Shown here in pieces: positions 1-8,985 of a stretch of DNA of 64,000 bases. Where the stretch lies: positions 124,001-188,000 of the forward strand of contig CAVRVD010000019.1 of NCBI GenBank assembly GCA_963724535.1, in the 5' to 3' direction. Positions within the stretch are counted from its first letter, which is position 1. Every line of letters begins with the position of its first letter. The notes under the pieces were generated by a model, which was given only the letters and a program-made list of their open reading frames with translations, ran no database searches and was not told where the DNA came from. Origin of the DNA: JADJPO01 sp963724535. GTDB taxonomy: Bacteria > Actinomycetota > Actinomycetes > Actinomycetales > Kineosporiaceae. Position numbers and translations under genes: made by a program.

Positions 1-270
1 GCGGTCTCCGCCCGCGACTTCGGCACCGCGAACTCCCTGGTGCTGGCCCAGCGTCTCGAGTACGGGCGCCTGGACCGGGCACCCCGGTACCTGGACGTCG
101 AGATCGGTGAGTCGGAGCAGGTGGAGGGGGCGACCGCGTCGTTCCCGGACACCGTGGCGGTGCCGGTCTCGGCCCGGCTTGGCTCGGACGAGCCGGCGCG
201 GAGCTGGCGGGTCACCCTGATGCGCACCACGGACGACGCCTGGCGGATCGTCGGCCTGGCGGACGGCTGA
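1..270 (+). CDS. C-terminal fragment of an unidentified protein
   Basis: The reading frame is open from the first base of the window to a TGA at 268-270, so this is the last 89 residues of a gene that starts outside. The tail alternates polar and hydrophobic residues and ends W-R-V-T-L-M-R...W-R-I-V-G-L, which looks like the closing strands of an NTF2-like or Mce-associated-type alpha+beta fold. That reading is an inference from pattern only. The convergent GGDEF-like gene ends directly after its stop codon with no intergenic space. No function is assigned. Confidence 0.6.
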   Translation, partial: AVSARDFGTANSLVLAQRLEYGRLDRAPRYLDVEIGESEQVEGATASFPDTVAVPVSARLGSDEPARSWRVTLMRTTDDAWRIVGLADG

Positions 271-2466
271 TCAGCGGGCCCAGCGAACCTGGACCCGCTG
301 CTCGGCCAGGGCCTGCTGCGCCTCGTCGAGGATGTCCTGGGCGGTGCCGACCACGTCGATGACGACGGTCCGCAGCCGCAGCGGCCGGGCCAGGTCGTAG
401 GCGCCGTCGGTGGCGGCGTCGACCTCGTCGACCAGCCGGGCGGCGACCTGGGCGGCGTCCTCGGCCTCAGTGGCCGCGAGCAGCACGGCCAGGACGTCCT
501 CGTCGAACCGGTAGGGCAGGTCCCCGACCCGCAGGCCTGCGGAGAACGTCCTGGCGATCAGAGCCAGCACCTCGTCGGCCTCCTGAACGCCGAGCTCGGT
601 GCGCATCCTGGCCAGACCGTCCACCTCGGCGACGACCAGCGAGACGGGCATGCCGTGCTCGCTGCTGCTGCGCAACGCCGCCTGCAGGTCCTGGGCGAGC
701 CGGTTCTGCGGGGCCAGAGAGGTCACCGGGTCCACGCCTTCCTCGCGGCGCAGCACGCCACGGCGGGTCAGACCGTCCAACGCGGCACCCGCCATCCGTG
801 CCATCCGGTCCAGCAGGCTCTCCTCGACCGCGGTGAACGGACGCGGGGTGTCCCGTCGGGCCAGCAGCGTGCCCACCCGGGCACCGGCGCTGGCCATGGG
901 GACGGCGAGCAGCGCCGTCGTCGCGCCGTCGGCCAACGGGTCACCGTCGACGACCTCGCGGACCGGGGCACCGACGGAGATCAGTGCGACCAGGGTCTGC
1001 GGGCCCCAGAGCGTGGCCGTGCCCGGGCTCACCGACAACACCCGAGGCCCGTCCGGGCTGTTCACGACCAGGGCCACCGAGTCGGCGTCGGCCAGCACCG
1101 AGGCCTCCTCGGTGACGATCCGGGCCACCGCGATCCGGTCCTCGGCCGCGTCCAGGCGGCCATTGGCGATCCGCAGGGCGTCATGCTGAGCGGCGCTGAG
1201 CCGGCCCGAGGGCCGCTGTCCGGGCACCGGGACCGACAGCAGGGGCGGGACGGTGCCCACGGGGTCCGGGATCGCCTCGAGGCCCATCTGCTCACCCGGC
1301 TCAACGAGGTACTGGCCGACCATCGGCTCGGGGTCCGGCTCGTCGTCGGGCGCCAGACCGATCGACCCACCCGGTGGGAGGGGGGCCGACGGTGCCCCGA
1401 CGTGCACGAGGTCGTCCCAGCCGCGCCCGGCGGAGCTCAGCACCTGGAAGGGGCCGTGGGGCAGGTCGGGCTCCCGGGGCGGCGTGTCGTCCGGGGCGGT
1501 CTGCCGGGTGGCGCGGGCGTCGGCCGGGGTCCACCACTCCGCGGCGGCGTTCGCCGCCTCCGGTCGGTCGACCAGCTCGATACCCAGCCACTCCTCGTCA
1601 TGCCAGTCGATGTCGTAGAAGGCGCTCGCGCGGCGAGCGTCGGAGAAGCCGGTCATGTCACCGCTTTCGGATGCGGGAGAGCCGCTTCGGGCGGATATCG
1701 GCTCGGTCGCGGGGGGAGGTTCGGGCCGGTCCTCGCCCGGCTGGTGCTCGTCCGGGTCGTCACGCGGAGCGTCACTCGCAGCGCCGTCCAGCTCGTCGTC
1801 CAGCTTGTCCAGCTCGTCGTCCAGCTCGTCCAGCTCGTCGTCCAGCTCGTCCAGCTCGTCGGCTCCCGCCGGCTCCACCGCGCTGACTGGCGCCCGGAGC
1901 AGCGTCTCGGCGTCCAGTTCGGTGCCCTCACCGCCTGCTCTGGTCAGCGCCGCGCCGGCGGTGCGGTGCCGACCCGGGGCGCTCATCGGATGGTCGGCTC
2001 CCAGCAGGCAGACCAGCTCGAGGTCGTCCTCGGCCAGCGTGGGCGGCCTGGCCTCGACCGGTCGGCTGGCGGGCAGCACCGTGATGATGGTTCCGGTCAG
2101 CACCGGCTGCGCCTGGGCGTGCGGAGCCGAACGGCCACGGCCGGCCAACATGGCCTGCTCTGGAGTGGCACCGTCCAACCGGGCGTGCCGGACGCGCAGC
2201 GCCGGCCGCAGGAACCACACCGCCGCGGCGAAGAGCAGCAGCAGCAGCGCCACGGCCACGGCGACCACGACGACGACCGGCGTCGCCGACGCTGGGTCGG
2301 CCGCCTGGGTGAGCGGGAGCGTCAGCGGCCCTGGGCGGGGGGCTGATCCGGACAACAAGACCTGGGCATACACGGAGCAGTCATCGGCAGGACAGGTCCG
2401 GAGATGGAGTCCACCGTTCGGGCCAGCGCCGACGGATCCGCATGGTGGTCGGCCCCTGACCACCAT
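271..2466 (-). CDS. Membrane protein with GAF and degenerate GGDEF domains
   Basis: This 731-residue protein has one hydrophobic helix at about 63-85, a long acidic and proline-rich linker (about 100-400), a GAF-like sensor region (about 420-560) and a C-terminal GGDEF-like fold (about 575-731). The fold opens with V-D-P-V-T-S-L, typical of diguanylate cyclases, but the signature GGDEF is replaced by D-E-D-V-L (655-659). It probably cannot make cyclic di-GMP and would act as a binding or partner domain. The linker contains a DELDELD repeat array. It lies 21 bp downstream of the DUF445 gene on the same strand, so the two may be cotranscribed. No good ribosome binding site sits before the chosen ATG, so a later start nearer the membrane helix is possible. 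Confidence 0.75.
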   Translation of the reverse strand: MVVRGRPPCGSVGAGPNGGLHLRTCPADDCSVYAQVLLSGSAPRPGPLTLPLTQAADPASATPVVVVVAVAVALLLLLFAAAVWFLRPALRVRHARLDGATPEQAMLAGRGRSAPHAQAQPVLTGTIITVLPASRPVEARPPTLAEDDLELVCLLGADHPMSAPGRHRTAGAALTRAGGEGTELDAETLLRAPVSAVEPAGADELDELDDELDELDDELDKLDDELDGAASDAPRDDPDEHQPGEDRPEPPPATEPISARSGSPASESGDMTGFSDARRASAFYDIDWHDEEWLGIELVDRPEAANAAAEWWTPADARATRQTAPDDTPPREPDLPHGPFQVLSSAGRGWDDLVHVGAPSAPLPPGGSIGLAPDDEPDPEPMVGQYLVEPGEQMGLEAIPDPVGTVPPLLSVPVPGQRPSGRLSAAQHDALRIANGRLDAAEDRIAVARIVTEEASVLADADSVALVVNSPDGPRVLSVSPGTATLWGPQTLVALISVGAPVREVVDGDPLADGATTALLAVPMASAGARVGTLLARRDTPRPFTAVEESLLDRMARMAGAALDGLTRRGVLRREEGVDPVTSLAPQNRLAQDLQAALRSSSEHGMPVSLVVAEVDGLARMRTELGVQEADEVLALIARTFSAGLRVGDLPYRFDEDVLAVLLAATEAEDAAQVAARLVDEVDAATDGAYDLARPLRLRTVVIDVVGTAQDILDEAQQALAEQRVQVRWAR
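1786..1865 (-). repeat. 21-bp in-frame repeat coding for DELDELD
   Basis: About 3.7 tandem copies of a 21-bp unit encode residues 202-227 of the GGDEF-like protein as repeats of D-E-L-D-E-L-D. The heptad with Leu at fixed positions and Asp/Glu elsewhere would form a very acidic helix. Slippage at this site could change linker length in 7-residue steps. Confidence 0.85.
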
Positions 2467-2487
2467 GCGCAGGCAGTCAGCCGGACC

Positions 2488-3726
2488 TCAGCTCACCAGC
2501 ACGGTCACGGTGTGGATCAGCAGACCCACCAGTCCGCCGACCACGGTGCCGTTGATCCGGATGAACTGCAGGTCCCGACCGACGTGCAGCTCGATGCGCC
2601 GGGAGGCCTCCTCGCCGTCCCAGCGCTGTACGGTCTCCGAGATCACGGTGACCACCTCGTGCCGGTAGCTGGTCACCAGATGTGCTGCGCCGTCCACGGC
2701 GTAGGAGTCGAGCCGGCGCTGCAGCTCGGTGTCGGCGACCAGTCGCGTGCCGAAGGCCTGGACGGCGTCCACGGTGCGCCGGCGCAGGTCGCTGTCCGGA
2801 TCCTCGACCGCCTCCTCGACCGAGCGGCGCACCGTCGTCCACAGCTGGGCCAGCGCCCCGCGCACATCGGGGTGGGACAGCAGCCGGTCCCGGAAGGCGT
2901 CGGCCTTGATCTGCATCGCCGGGTCCTGCTGCAGGTCGGCGGCGAACTCGGTGATCAGGTTGTCCAGCGCCTTGCGGGCCCGGTGGTGCGGGTCGGCCCG
3001 CACGTCGGCGGCGAACCGCAGCGCCTCGCTGTAGGCGCGGTGGGCGACCCGCTGGTCGAGCCAGGACGGCGTCCAGGCCGGGGCCCGCTCCAGGACCAGT
3101 CGGACGATGACGTTCTGGTGCTCCGTGAGCCAGGCGTGCAGGTGGTCGACCACCACGTCCACCAGCCGGTGGTGGGCACCGTCGGAGACGATCCGGGAGA
3201 GCAGCCGTCCGGTCGGTGGACCCCAGGGACGGCGCAGCACCTTGTCGAAGAAGACCTCGTCGAGCACGGCGACGACGGTCTCGTCGCGCATCACGGTCAG
3301 CGCGCCCCGGGCCAGGCTGGCCAGCTCGGCAGTGGCCCGCTCGGCGTGCCCACGGTCGCTGAGCCAGACCCCGGAGCGCTGCGCGATCCGGGCCCGAAAG
3401 ACCTTGTCCCGGACCACGTCCTCGGCCAGGAAGTGATCGGCGACGAAGTCCTGGAGGTTCTGCCCGAGGGAGTCCTTGCGGGTCGGGATGATCGCGGTGT
3501 GCGGGATCCGCAGGCCGAGCGGGTGGCGGAACAACGCGGTGACGGCGAACCAGTCGGCGACCGCACCGACCATCGCGGCCTCGGCCGCGGTGTTGACGAA
3601 CCCCAGCCACCCGGAGTGAGCGCCGGACAGGGTCAGGACGTAGACCAGGGCGGCCAGGCCCAGCATGGCGGTGGCGACCAGCTTCATCCGCCGCAGGCTG
3701 GCTTGGCGGAGCACGTCAGCGTCCAT
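2488..3726 (-). CDS. DUF445 family membrane protein
   Basis: The 412-residue product matches the DUF445 (YjiN-like) family: an N-terminal hydrophobic helix (about 16-35), then the conserved stretch containing A-A-E-A-A-M-V-G-A-V-A-D-W-F-A-V-T-A-L-F-R-H-P-L-G and I-P-H-T-A-I-I-P, a long helical middle, and a final hydrophobic helix at the C-terminus (about 390-412). The biochemical role of DUF445 proteins is not established. The ATG at 3724-3726 sits in the usual place for the family, a few residues before the first membrane helix. The GGDEF-like gene follows after 21 bp on the same strand. Confidence 0.85.
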   Translation of the reverse strand: MDADVLRQASLRRMKLVATAMLGLAALVYVLTLSGAHSGWLGFVNTAAEAAMVGAVADWFAVTALFRHPLGLRIPHTAIIPTRKDSLGQNLQDFVADHFLAEDVVRDKVFRARIAQRSGVWLSDRGHAERATAELASLARGALTVMRDETVVAVLDEVFFDKVLRRPWGPPTGRLLSRIVSDGAHHRLVDVVVDHLHAWLTEHQNVIVRLVLERAPAWTPSWLDQRVAHRAYSEALRFAADVRADPHHRARKALDNLITEFAADLQQDPAMQIKADAFRDRLLSHPDVRGALAQLWTTVRRSVEEAVEDPDSDLRRRTVDAVQAFGTRLVADTELQRRLDSYAVDGAAHLVTSYRHEVVTVISETVQRWDGEEASRRIELHVGRDLQFIRINGTVVGGLVGLLIHTVTVLVS

Positions 3727-3884
3727 ATCTCACTCTTGCACGCACGGGTGAGCTGATCGGTTCCCGCGCGAGGCACCGACCCGGTGCCGCAGCAGCGGAA
3801 GGACGTCGCGCGCCCGGCCCGGCACGGAGTCCCGAATGCGCCGACCTGCTGGTCCCACCGGACCATCCGTGTCACTGTATGTAG

Positions 3885-6023
3885 GTGTTCAGACACTGTC
3901 GGTTGACCTCGGGGGGGTGGTCGCGCCCTGGAGCCCCGCGAGCTGCGGTCGTGCTGAGCGCCACGATCCTGCCGCTGACCCTTGCGCTGGGTGGGTGCGC
4001 AGTCGCCGACCGCAGCGTGCACTCGGAGCTGCTGCAGGCCGACACCAGCACCACGGCGCTGTCCCAACCACCGGCTCAGTCCACCGGGGCTGACCCGGGC
4101 CAGGCAGGCACAGCGTCCGGACCGGCCGAGGCGAACGACGTCCAGGCCATCCCCCGACCCGACCCCGCCACCAAGACGGCGGACCCCGCGGCCCGCGACG
4201 ACGCGGCGACGCCGGCCGACCAGCAGCTCAGCCGGTCGCCCGACAAGCAGAAGGACGACCAGGCCGGCGATCCGGCTGCCCAGGGCGGTGGGCAGGCCAC
4301 CACTGCGGATGCCGAGCAGGACCAGTTCCGCGGCCGGAACACCACGGTGGCCTGGGCGGCCCCGTTCCGCGAACGGGCCCGCCCCGAACCGGAGTCCGTG
4401 CTGGACGGTGCGCCGCTGCACGGCACCGTCAACCTGGTGACCGTCCGCGAGGTCGCCGGACGCCCGGTCGCCGAGGCGGTCGCCGCCCCCGACCGCGACC
4501 AGGCCCACGGCGTGGTCTCCGCCGCCCTGGCCGACCCCGAGGTGCTGGACGTCAGCATCGCCACCACCGTCCGGATCCAGGCCACCGACCCCTACCGGGA
4601 CGCGCAGTGGGCCCTGACCCGGCTGTCCGCGGACAAGGTATGGGCCCGACAACGCGGCGGCGGGGTTGCGGTCGCGGTGCTCGACACCGGGGTCGATACC
4701 CGTCACCCCGATCTGGCGGGTGTGGTGCTCTCCGGCAAGGACCTGGTCTCCGGCGGCAGCGGTCGGACCGACCCGCACGGTCACGGCACGCACGTGGCCG
4801 GGGTGATCGCCGCCCTGGCCGGCAACGGGATCGGCATCGCCGGGCTGGGCCAGGGGGTCCGCATCCTGCCGGTCCGGGTGCTCGGTGCGGACGGCGCCGG
4901 CACCGACGCGGACGTCGCCAACGGGATCGTCTGGGCGGTCGACGCCGGCGCCCGAGTGATCAACATGTCGGTCGGCTCACCGGACTACTCGGCGGCCGAG
5001 GAGGCCGCCGTGGCCTACGCCGTCTCTCGCGGGGTGGTGATGGTCAGCGCCGCCGGCAACATGCGCGCCCAGGGCAACCCGACCATCTACCCGGCCTCGT
5101 TCCCGGGGGTGATCGGGGTCGGCGCAAGCGACACCGCCGACCGACCGACCGCCTTCTCCAGCACTGGGCCAGGGGTCGACCTGCTCGCCCCGGGCGTGAA
5201 CATCGTCTCCACCTACCCCCCGAACACTTACGCCTACATGGACGGGACGTCGATGTCCGCCCCGTTCGTGTCGGCCGCGGCCGCCCTCGTCCGGGCGGCC
5301 GCGCCCAAGGCCACCGCGGCTCAGGTCGGCGCCGTCCTGACCGCCACTGCGCGCGATGTCGCACCGGCCGGACGCGACGACGCCAGCGGCCACGGCATGG
5401 TCCGCCCGCTCGAGGCGATCGACCTGGCCGGCCGGGTGGCCTCCGGCTCGGCGAGCCTGCCCGGAATCAGCGCGGCCGCGTCGACCCCGAGCACCCTCAG
5501 CGTCGCCTCGGCGCCGTCCCGGACCCGCTATCGGTCGCTGGCCACGGTCGTCTTCCGGCTGACGGTGAACGGTCGGCCGCTGGCCGGGGCCCCGGTCACC
5601 ATGTGCAGCACGGCGGCACCGTCGCAGTCGCTGCGCTGCCTCACCCGGCGTACCGGCGGCACCGGCCAGGTGGCCCTGGCTGCCCGCGCGACCGGGACCC
5701 TGACCATGACCGCCCGCTACGCCGGCAGCCGCTCGGTCGCCGAGGCAGCGGCCCGTCCGGTGCTGGTCGGCGTGCTGCCCAAGGTGGGGGTGCGGGCCAC
5801 TCGCGCTGCGCTGACCGTGGCCGTGAACCCGGTGGCGCCCGGCACTCGGGTCCGACTGCTGAAGCAGGTCGCGGGAACCTGGCGGACCGCGGCCACCCGG
5901 ACCCTGCCGTCCTCGGGCCGGACCACGTTCACGCGGCTGGCCCGCGGCCGCATCTACCGGGTCGCCGTACCTGCCACCGACCGGACCATGGCGGCGACGA
6001 GCAGCGCCGTCCGGGTGCGCTGA
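3885..6023 (+). CDS. Subtilisin-like (S8) serine protease, predicted lipoprotein
   Basis: This 712-residue protein begins at a GTG and has an N-terminal hydrophobic segment ending in a lipobox with Cys38 (L-G-G-C), so it is probably tethered to the outer face of the membrane. A proline/alanine/aspartate-rich region (about 50-150) precedes a propeptide-like stretch and the S8 catalytic domain. The triad is visible: Asp267 in A-V-L-D-T-G, His300 in H-G-H-G-T-H-V-A-G and Ser456 in D-G-T-S-M-S-A-P, with oxyanion Asn392. About 200 residues of Ig-like beta sequence follow (about 515-712), probably for substrate or wall binding. It resembles secreted actinobacterial S8 proteases; its target is unknown. 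Confidence 0.9.
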   Translation: MFRHCRLTSGGWSRPGAPRAAVVLSATILPLTLALGGCAVADRSVHSELLQADTSTTALSQPPAQSTGADPGQAGTASGPAEANDVQAIPRPDPATKTADPAARDDAATPADQQLSRSPDKQKDDQAGDPAAQGGGQATTADAEQDQFRGRNTTVAWAAPFRERARPEPESVLDGAPLHGTVNLVTVREVAGRPVAEAVAAPDRDQAHGVVSAALADPEVLDVSIATTVRIQATDPYRDAQWALTRLSADKVWARQRGGGVAVAVLDTGVDTRHPDLAGVVLSGKDLVSGGSGRTDPHGHGTHVAGVIAALAGNGIGIAGLGQGVRILPVRVLGADGAGTDADVANGIVWAVDAGARVINMSVGSPDYSAAEEAAVAYAVSRGVVMVSAAGNMRAQGNPTIYPASFPGVIGVGASDTADRPTAFSSTGPGVDLLAPGVNIVSTYPPNTYAYMDGTSMSAPFVSAAAALVRAAAPKATAAQVGAVLTATARDVAPAGRDDASGHGMVRPLEAIDLAGRVASGSASLPGISAAASTPSTLSVASAPSRTRYRSLATVVFRLTVNGRPLAGAPVTMCSTAAPSQSLRCLTRRTGGTGQVALAARATGTLTMTARYAGSRSVAEAAARPVLVGVLPKVGVRATRAALTVAVNPVAPGTRVRLLKQVAGTWRTAATRTLPSSGRTTFTRLARGRIYRVAVPATDRTMAATSSAVRVR

Positions 6024-6074
6024 GCCGACCGGCCCGACTGACCATCTCGGGACAGACGTGGGAACATCTGCGAC

Positions 6075-7310
6075 GTGAGCCGCATGACCTTCGACCCACC
6101 GGACCACCGGGGTCCGACAGGTGGACCGGCTCGCCGGGGATCGCACGCTGCGCCGCCCAAGGCGCAGTGGGGACGGCGGCTGCTCGCCGGCCTCGGCGTC
6201 CTCGTGCTGCTCATCGGGGGCGGGACCCTGGTCGCCCTGAAGGTGCTCCAGGGCAACATCCGCACCGCGGACCTGACCCCGATGCTCGGCGACGAGCGTC
6301 CCTCGACCGCCCCGCAGAACCCGGACGGCGGCCGCCCGGTGACGGTACTGGTGATGGGCTCGGACTCGCGTGAGGGCGACAACAGCTTCATCGGCGGCAC
6401 CACCGAGACGGGGGCGAAGTCGGATACCACCTTGATGGTGCACCTGTCGGCCGACCGGAGCTGGGCGACTACGGTGAGCATCCCGCGGGACTCGATCGTC
6501 GAAGTGCCCGACTGCGTCGACTCGGCAACCGAGATGATCCAGCCCGGCTCACGACGGATCTTCAACGATGCGTTCACCACCGGCGGTCCGGCCTGCACGC
6601 TGAAGACGGTGGAGTCGCTGACCGGGGTACGGATCGACCACTGGGTGACGGTCGACTTCGCCGGCTTCACCAGGGTGGTCGACGCCCTGGGCACGGTGCC
6701 GATCTGCCTTCCCGAGCCGGTCAACGACACCAAGCACAACATCCACCTGCCGGCCGGGCGCAGCGAGGTGGACGGCGAGACGGCGCTGGCCTACGTGCGG
6801 GAGCGGTACACCCTCGGCGACGGCAGCGACCTGGGCCGCATCGAGCGGCAGCAGGCGTTCCTGTCCTCGGTGCTGCAGAAGGCGACCAGCGCCGGGACGC
6901 TGGCCAACCCGGCGCGGACCTACGCCTTCCTCGACGCGGTCACCCGTGCCCTGACGATGAACCCCGAACTGTCCAGCCTGTCCCGCCTTGCCGCCTTCGC
7001 CCAGGATGTTCAGCAGATCGGGCTGGGGAGCGTCCAGTTCGTCACCGTGCCCAACGGCCCGGATCCGAGCGACCCCAACCGGCTGGTGTGGACCGAGCAG
7101 GCCGACGACTTGTGGGCGGCGCTGCGCCAGGACCGTCCGGTGGACCTCGACCCCACGACCGGGACCGACAGCCCGGCCGGGGAACCGGCGACCCGCCCCT
7201 CCCCCGGGACCGACGGTCCCGGCACGTCGGCGCAGCCCTCACCCAGCCCGTCCGGGATTGTGCTGGATGGTGTGACCGGGCGCAGCGCCGCCGCCGACAT
7301 CTGCTCCTGA
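6075..7310 (+). CDS. LytR-CpsA-Psr (LCP) family protein
   Basis: The 411-residue product has a short cytoplasmic N-terminus, one membrane helix (about 38-56) and an extracellular LCP domain (about 85-330). The family signatures are M-G-S-D-S-R near the start of the domain, S-D-T-T-L-M-V-H, S-I-P-R-D-S, and the Arg-containing Y-V-R-E-R...D-L-G-R-I-E-R-Q-Q. LCP enzymes transfer glycopolymers from lipid carriers to peptidoglycan, for example arabinogalactan or teichoic acid-like polymers. A Pro/Thr/Ser-rich tail follows the domain. The GTG at 6075 is used; an ATG nine bases later is an alternative. It follows the S8 protease by 51 bp on the same strand. Confidence 0.9.
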   Translation: MSRMTFDPPDHRGPTGGPARRGSHAAPPKAQWGRRLLAGLGVLVLLIGGGTLVALKVLQGNIRTADLTPMLGDERPSTAPQNPDGGRPVTVLVMGSDSREGDNSFIGGTTETGAKSDTTLMVHLSADRSWATTVSIPRDSIVEVPDCVDSATEMIQPGSRRIFNDAFTTGGPACTLKTVESLTGVRIDHWVTVDFAGFTRVVDALGTVPICLPEPVNDTKHNIHLPAGRSEVDGETALAYVRERYTLGDGSDLGRIERQQAFLSSVLQKATSAGTLANPARTYAFLDAVTRALTMNPELSSLSRLAAFAQDVQQIGLGSVQFVTVPNGPDPSDPNRLVWTEQADDLWAALRQDRPVDLDPTTGTDSPAGEPATRPSPGTDGPGTSAQPSPSPSGIVLDGVTGRSAAADICS

Positions 7311-7330
7311 CATCTGCTCCTGACATCTGC
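7296..7330 (+). repeat. 13-bp tandem repeat across the LCP stop codon
   Basis: The unit gacatctgctcct occurs at 7296-7308 and 7309-7321, then a third partial copy runs to about 7330. The first copy encodes the last residues of the LCP protein and the TGA lies at the junction of copies one and two. It looks like a recent duplication of the gene's 3' end. Confidence 0.8.
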
Positions 7331-7362
7331 GGCCGGACCGCGGGGTAGGCCGATCGAGTGCC

Positions 7363-7382
7363 TGTCGAACACCTGTTCGACA
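7363..7382 (+). promoter_or_regulatory. Perfect SOS (LexA) box
   Basis: The core TCGAAC-ACCT-GTTCGA (7365-7380) extends outward to 8-bp perfect inverted arms. It matches the actinobacterial and Gram-positive LexA consensus exactly. It lies 72 bp upstream of the ATG at 7455 and 53 bp after the LCP stop, on the side that would control the 7455 gene. No gene runs in the other direction from it. Confidence 0.85.
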
Positions 7383-7454
7383 GATCCGCGGTGTGCCGGT
7401 TACGGTGGAGAACGGGTCGAGCTCAGCCGCAGGACAGAACGCCGGAGGTCGACC

Positions 7455-7763
7455 ATGACCAGCTCCCCCCGGATCTTCCGCTCTGTGCCGAACGGCCCGG
7501 CGACCCGGGCCGACAGCCCGATCCCGGTGGTTGCCACGGTGCGCTGGTCCACCGGGGAGGTGATGGCTGTCCCGGCCGAGGCGGTGGCCTGGACCCGAGA
7601 GGCCGTGGAGATCTCCTGGACCCCGCCCGGGGGACCGACCCGGACCGACTGGATCCCGGCCGGCGACGTCCGTCGCGCTGGGGGGCCACCGTTGCGAGCC
7701 CGCGACCCGGCCCCGACCGGCGACCTGCCACGCAGCCCCACCCGGCACCGGCCCAGGTGGTGA
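7455..7763 (+). CDS. Small protein, predicted SOS-regulated, unknown function
   Basis: This is a 102-residue protein of no recognised family. The ATG is preceded by a good Shine-Dalgarno (GGAGG at 7444-7448, 6 bases before). The central part (about 22-70) has the pattern V-A-T-V-R-W-S-T-G-E-V, then W-T-R-E-A-V-E-I-S-W and D-W-I-P-A-G-D-V-R-R, which suggests a small beta-barrel of about 50 residues. The tail is Arg/Pro-rich and positively charged, compatible with nucleic acid binding. There is no signal peptide or membrane helix. The perfect LexA box upstream implies induction by DNA damage. No neighbour on the same strand is close enough to be clearly in one operon with it. Confidence 0.65.
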   Translation: MTSSPRIFRSVPNGPATRADSPIPVVATVRWSTGEVMAVPAEAVAWTREAVEISWTPPGGPTRTDWIPAGDVRRAGGPPLRARDPAPTGDLPRSPTRHRPRW

Positions 7764-7830
7764 TCCCTGATGCCTCACCCTTGCCCGTTGGGTGACGCTC
7801 GATGACAACGAGTCACATGTCTGACGCAGG

Positions 7831-8529
<699 letters not shown>

Positions 8530-8535
8530 TCAACC

Positions 8536-8937
8536 GTGCCGGACACCTTCCTGCCGATCCTCGTCCTGGCCGTCCTCGCCTGTGCCCTCGGGGTCCTGGC
8601 CGGGCGCTACCTGTGGCCCCGGACACCGGCGGACCAGGACATCGCTCCAGCCATGACACCGCTCGCCACGTCCGCAACCTCGCCGGCTCCTGCCCCTACC
8701 CCTACCCCTACCCATGCCCCTGCCCCTGCCACCAGGGACAACACGCGGATCGAGGAGCTGGAGCCGGCGCTGTCCGACATCGAGCAGCGGTTGCGCGAGT
8801 CCGAGTCGGAGCTCGAGGAGCTGCGCGCCGCGATCCGCCAGCGTCCCACTCTCGGCGCGGACCCCGAGGCGGCACCGGACCGGGGCGACCCCCGGCCGAT
8901 CGAGCGCCGGATGACGTCACCGGGGCCGGGCGACTAG
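8536..8937 (+). CDS. Small membrane protein with coiled coil
   Basis: This 133-residue protein starts at a GTG 6 bp after the OmpA-like gene. It has one N-terminal hydrophobic helix (about 5-25), a Pro/Thr/Ala linker encoded by repeated cctacc-type hexamers (about 8691-8732), and a short acidic coiled coil (about 70-102) rich in Glu, Leu and Arg (I-E-E-L-E-P-A-L-S-D-I-E-Q-R-L). No family is recognised. The layout (anchor, linker, coiled coil) and spacing suggest it works with the OmpA-like protein at the cell surface. This is an inference from context. Confidence 0.6.
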   Translation: MPDTFLPILVLAVLACALGVLAGRYLWPRTPADQDIAPAMTPLATSATSPAPAPTPTPTHAPAPATRDNTRIEELEPALSDIEQRLRESESELEELRAAIRQRPTLGADPEAAPDRGDPRPIERRMTSPGPGD

Positions 8938-8985
8938 GTTCGGGGGCTGAACGGGCCGTCCTGGCCCGCAGGTAACGGGGAATCA

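Noticed and set aside
4607..6373. 588-codon plus-strand frame overlapping the protease and LCP genes
   Set aside because: Arg/Gly-rich composition and no motif; both overlapped genes are well supported.
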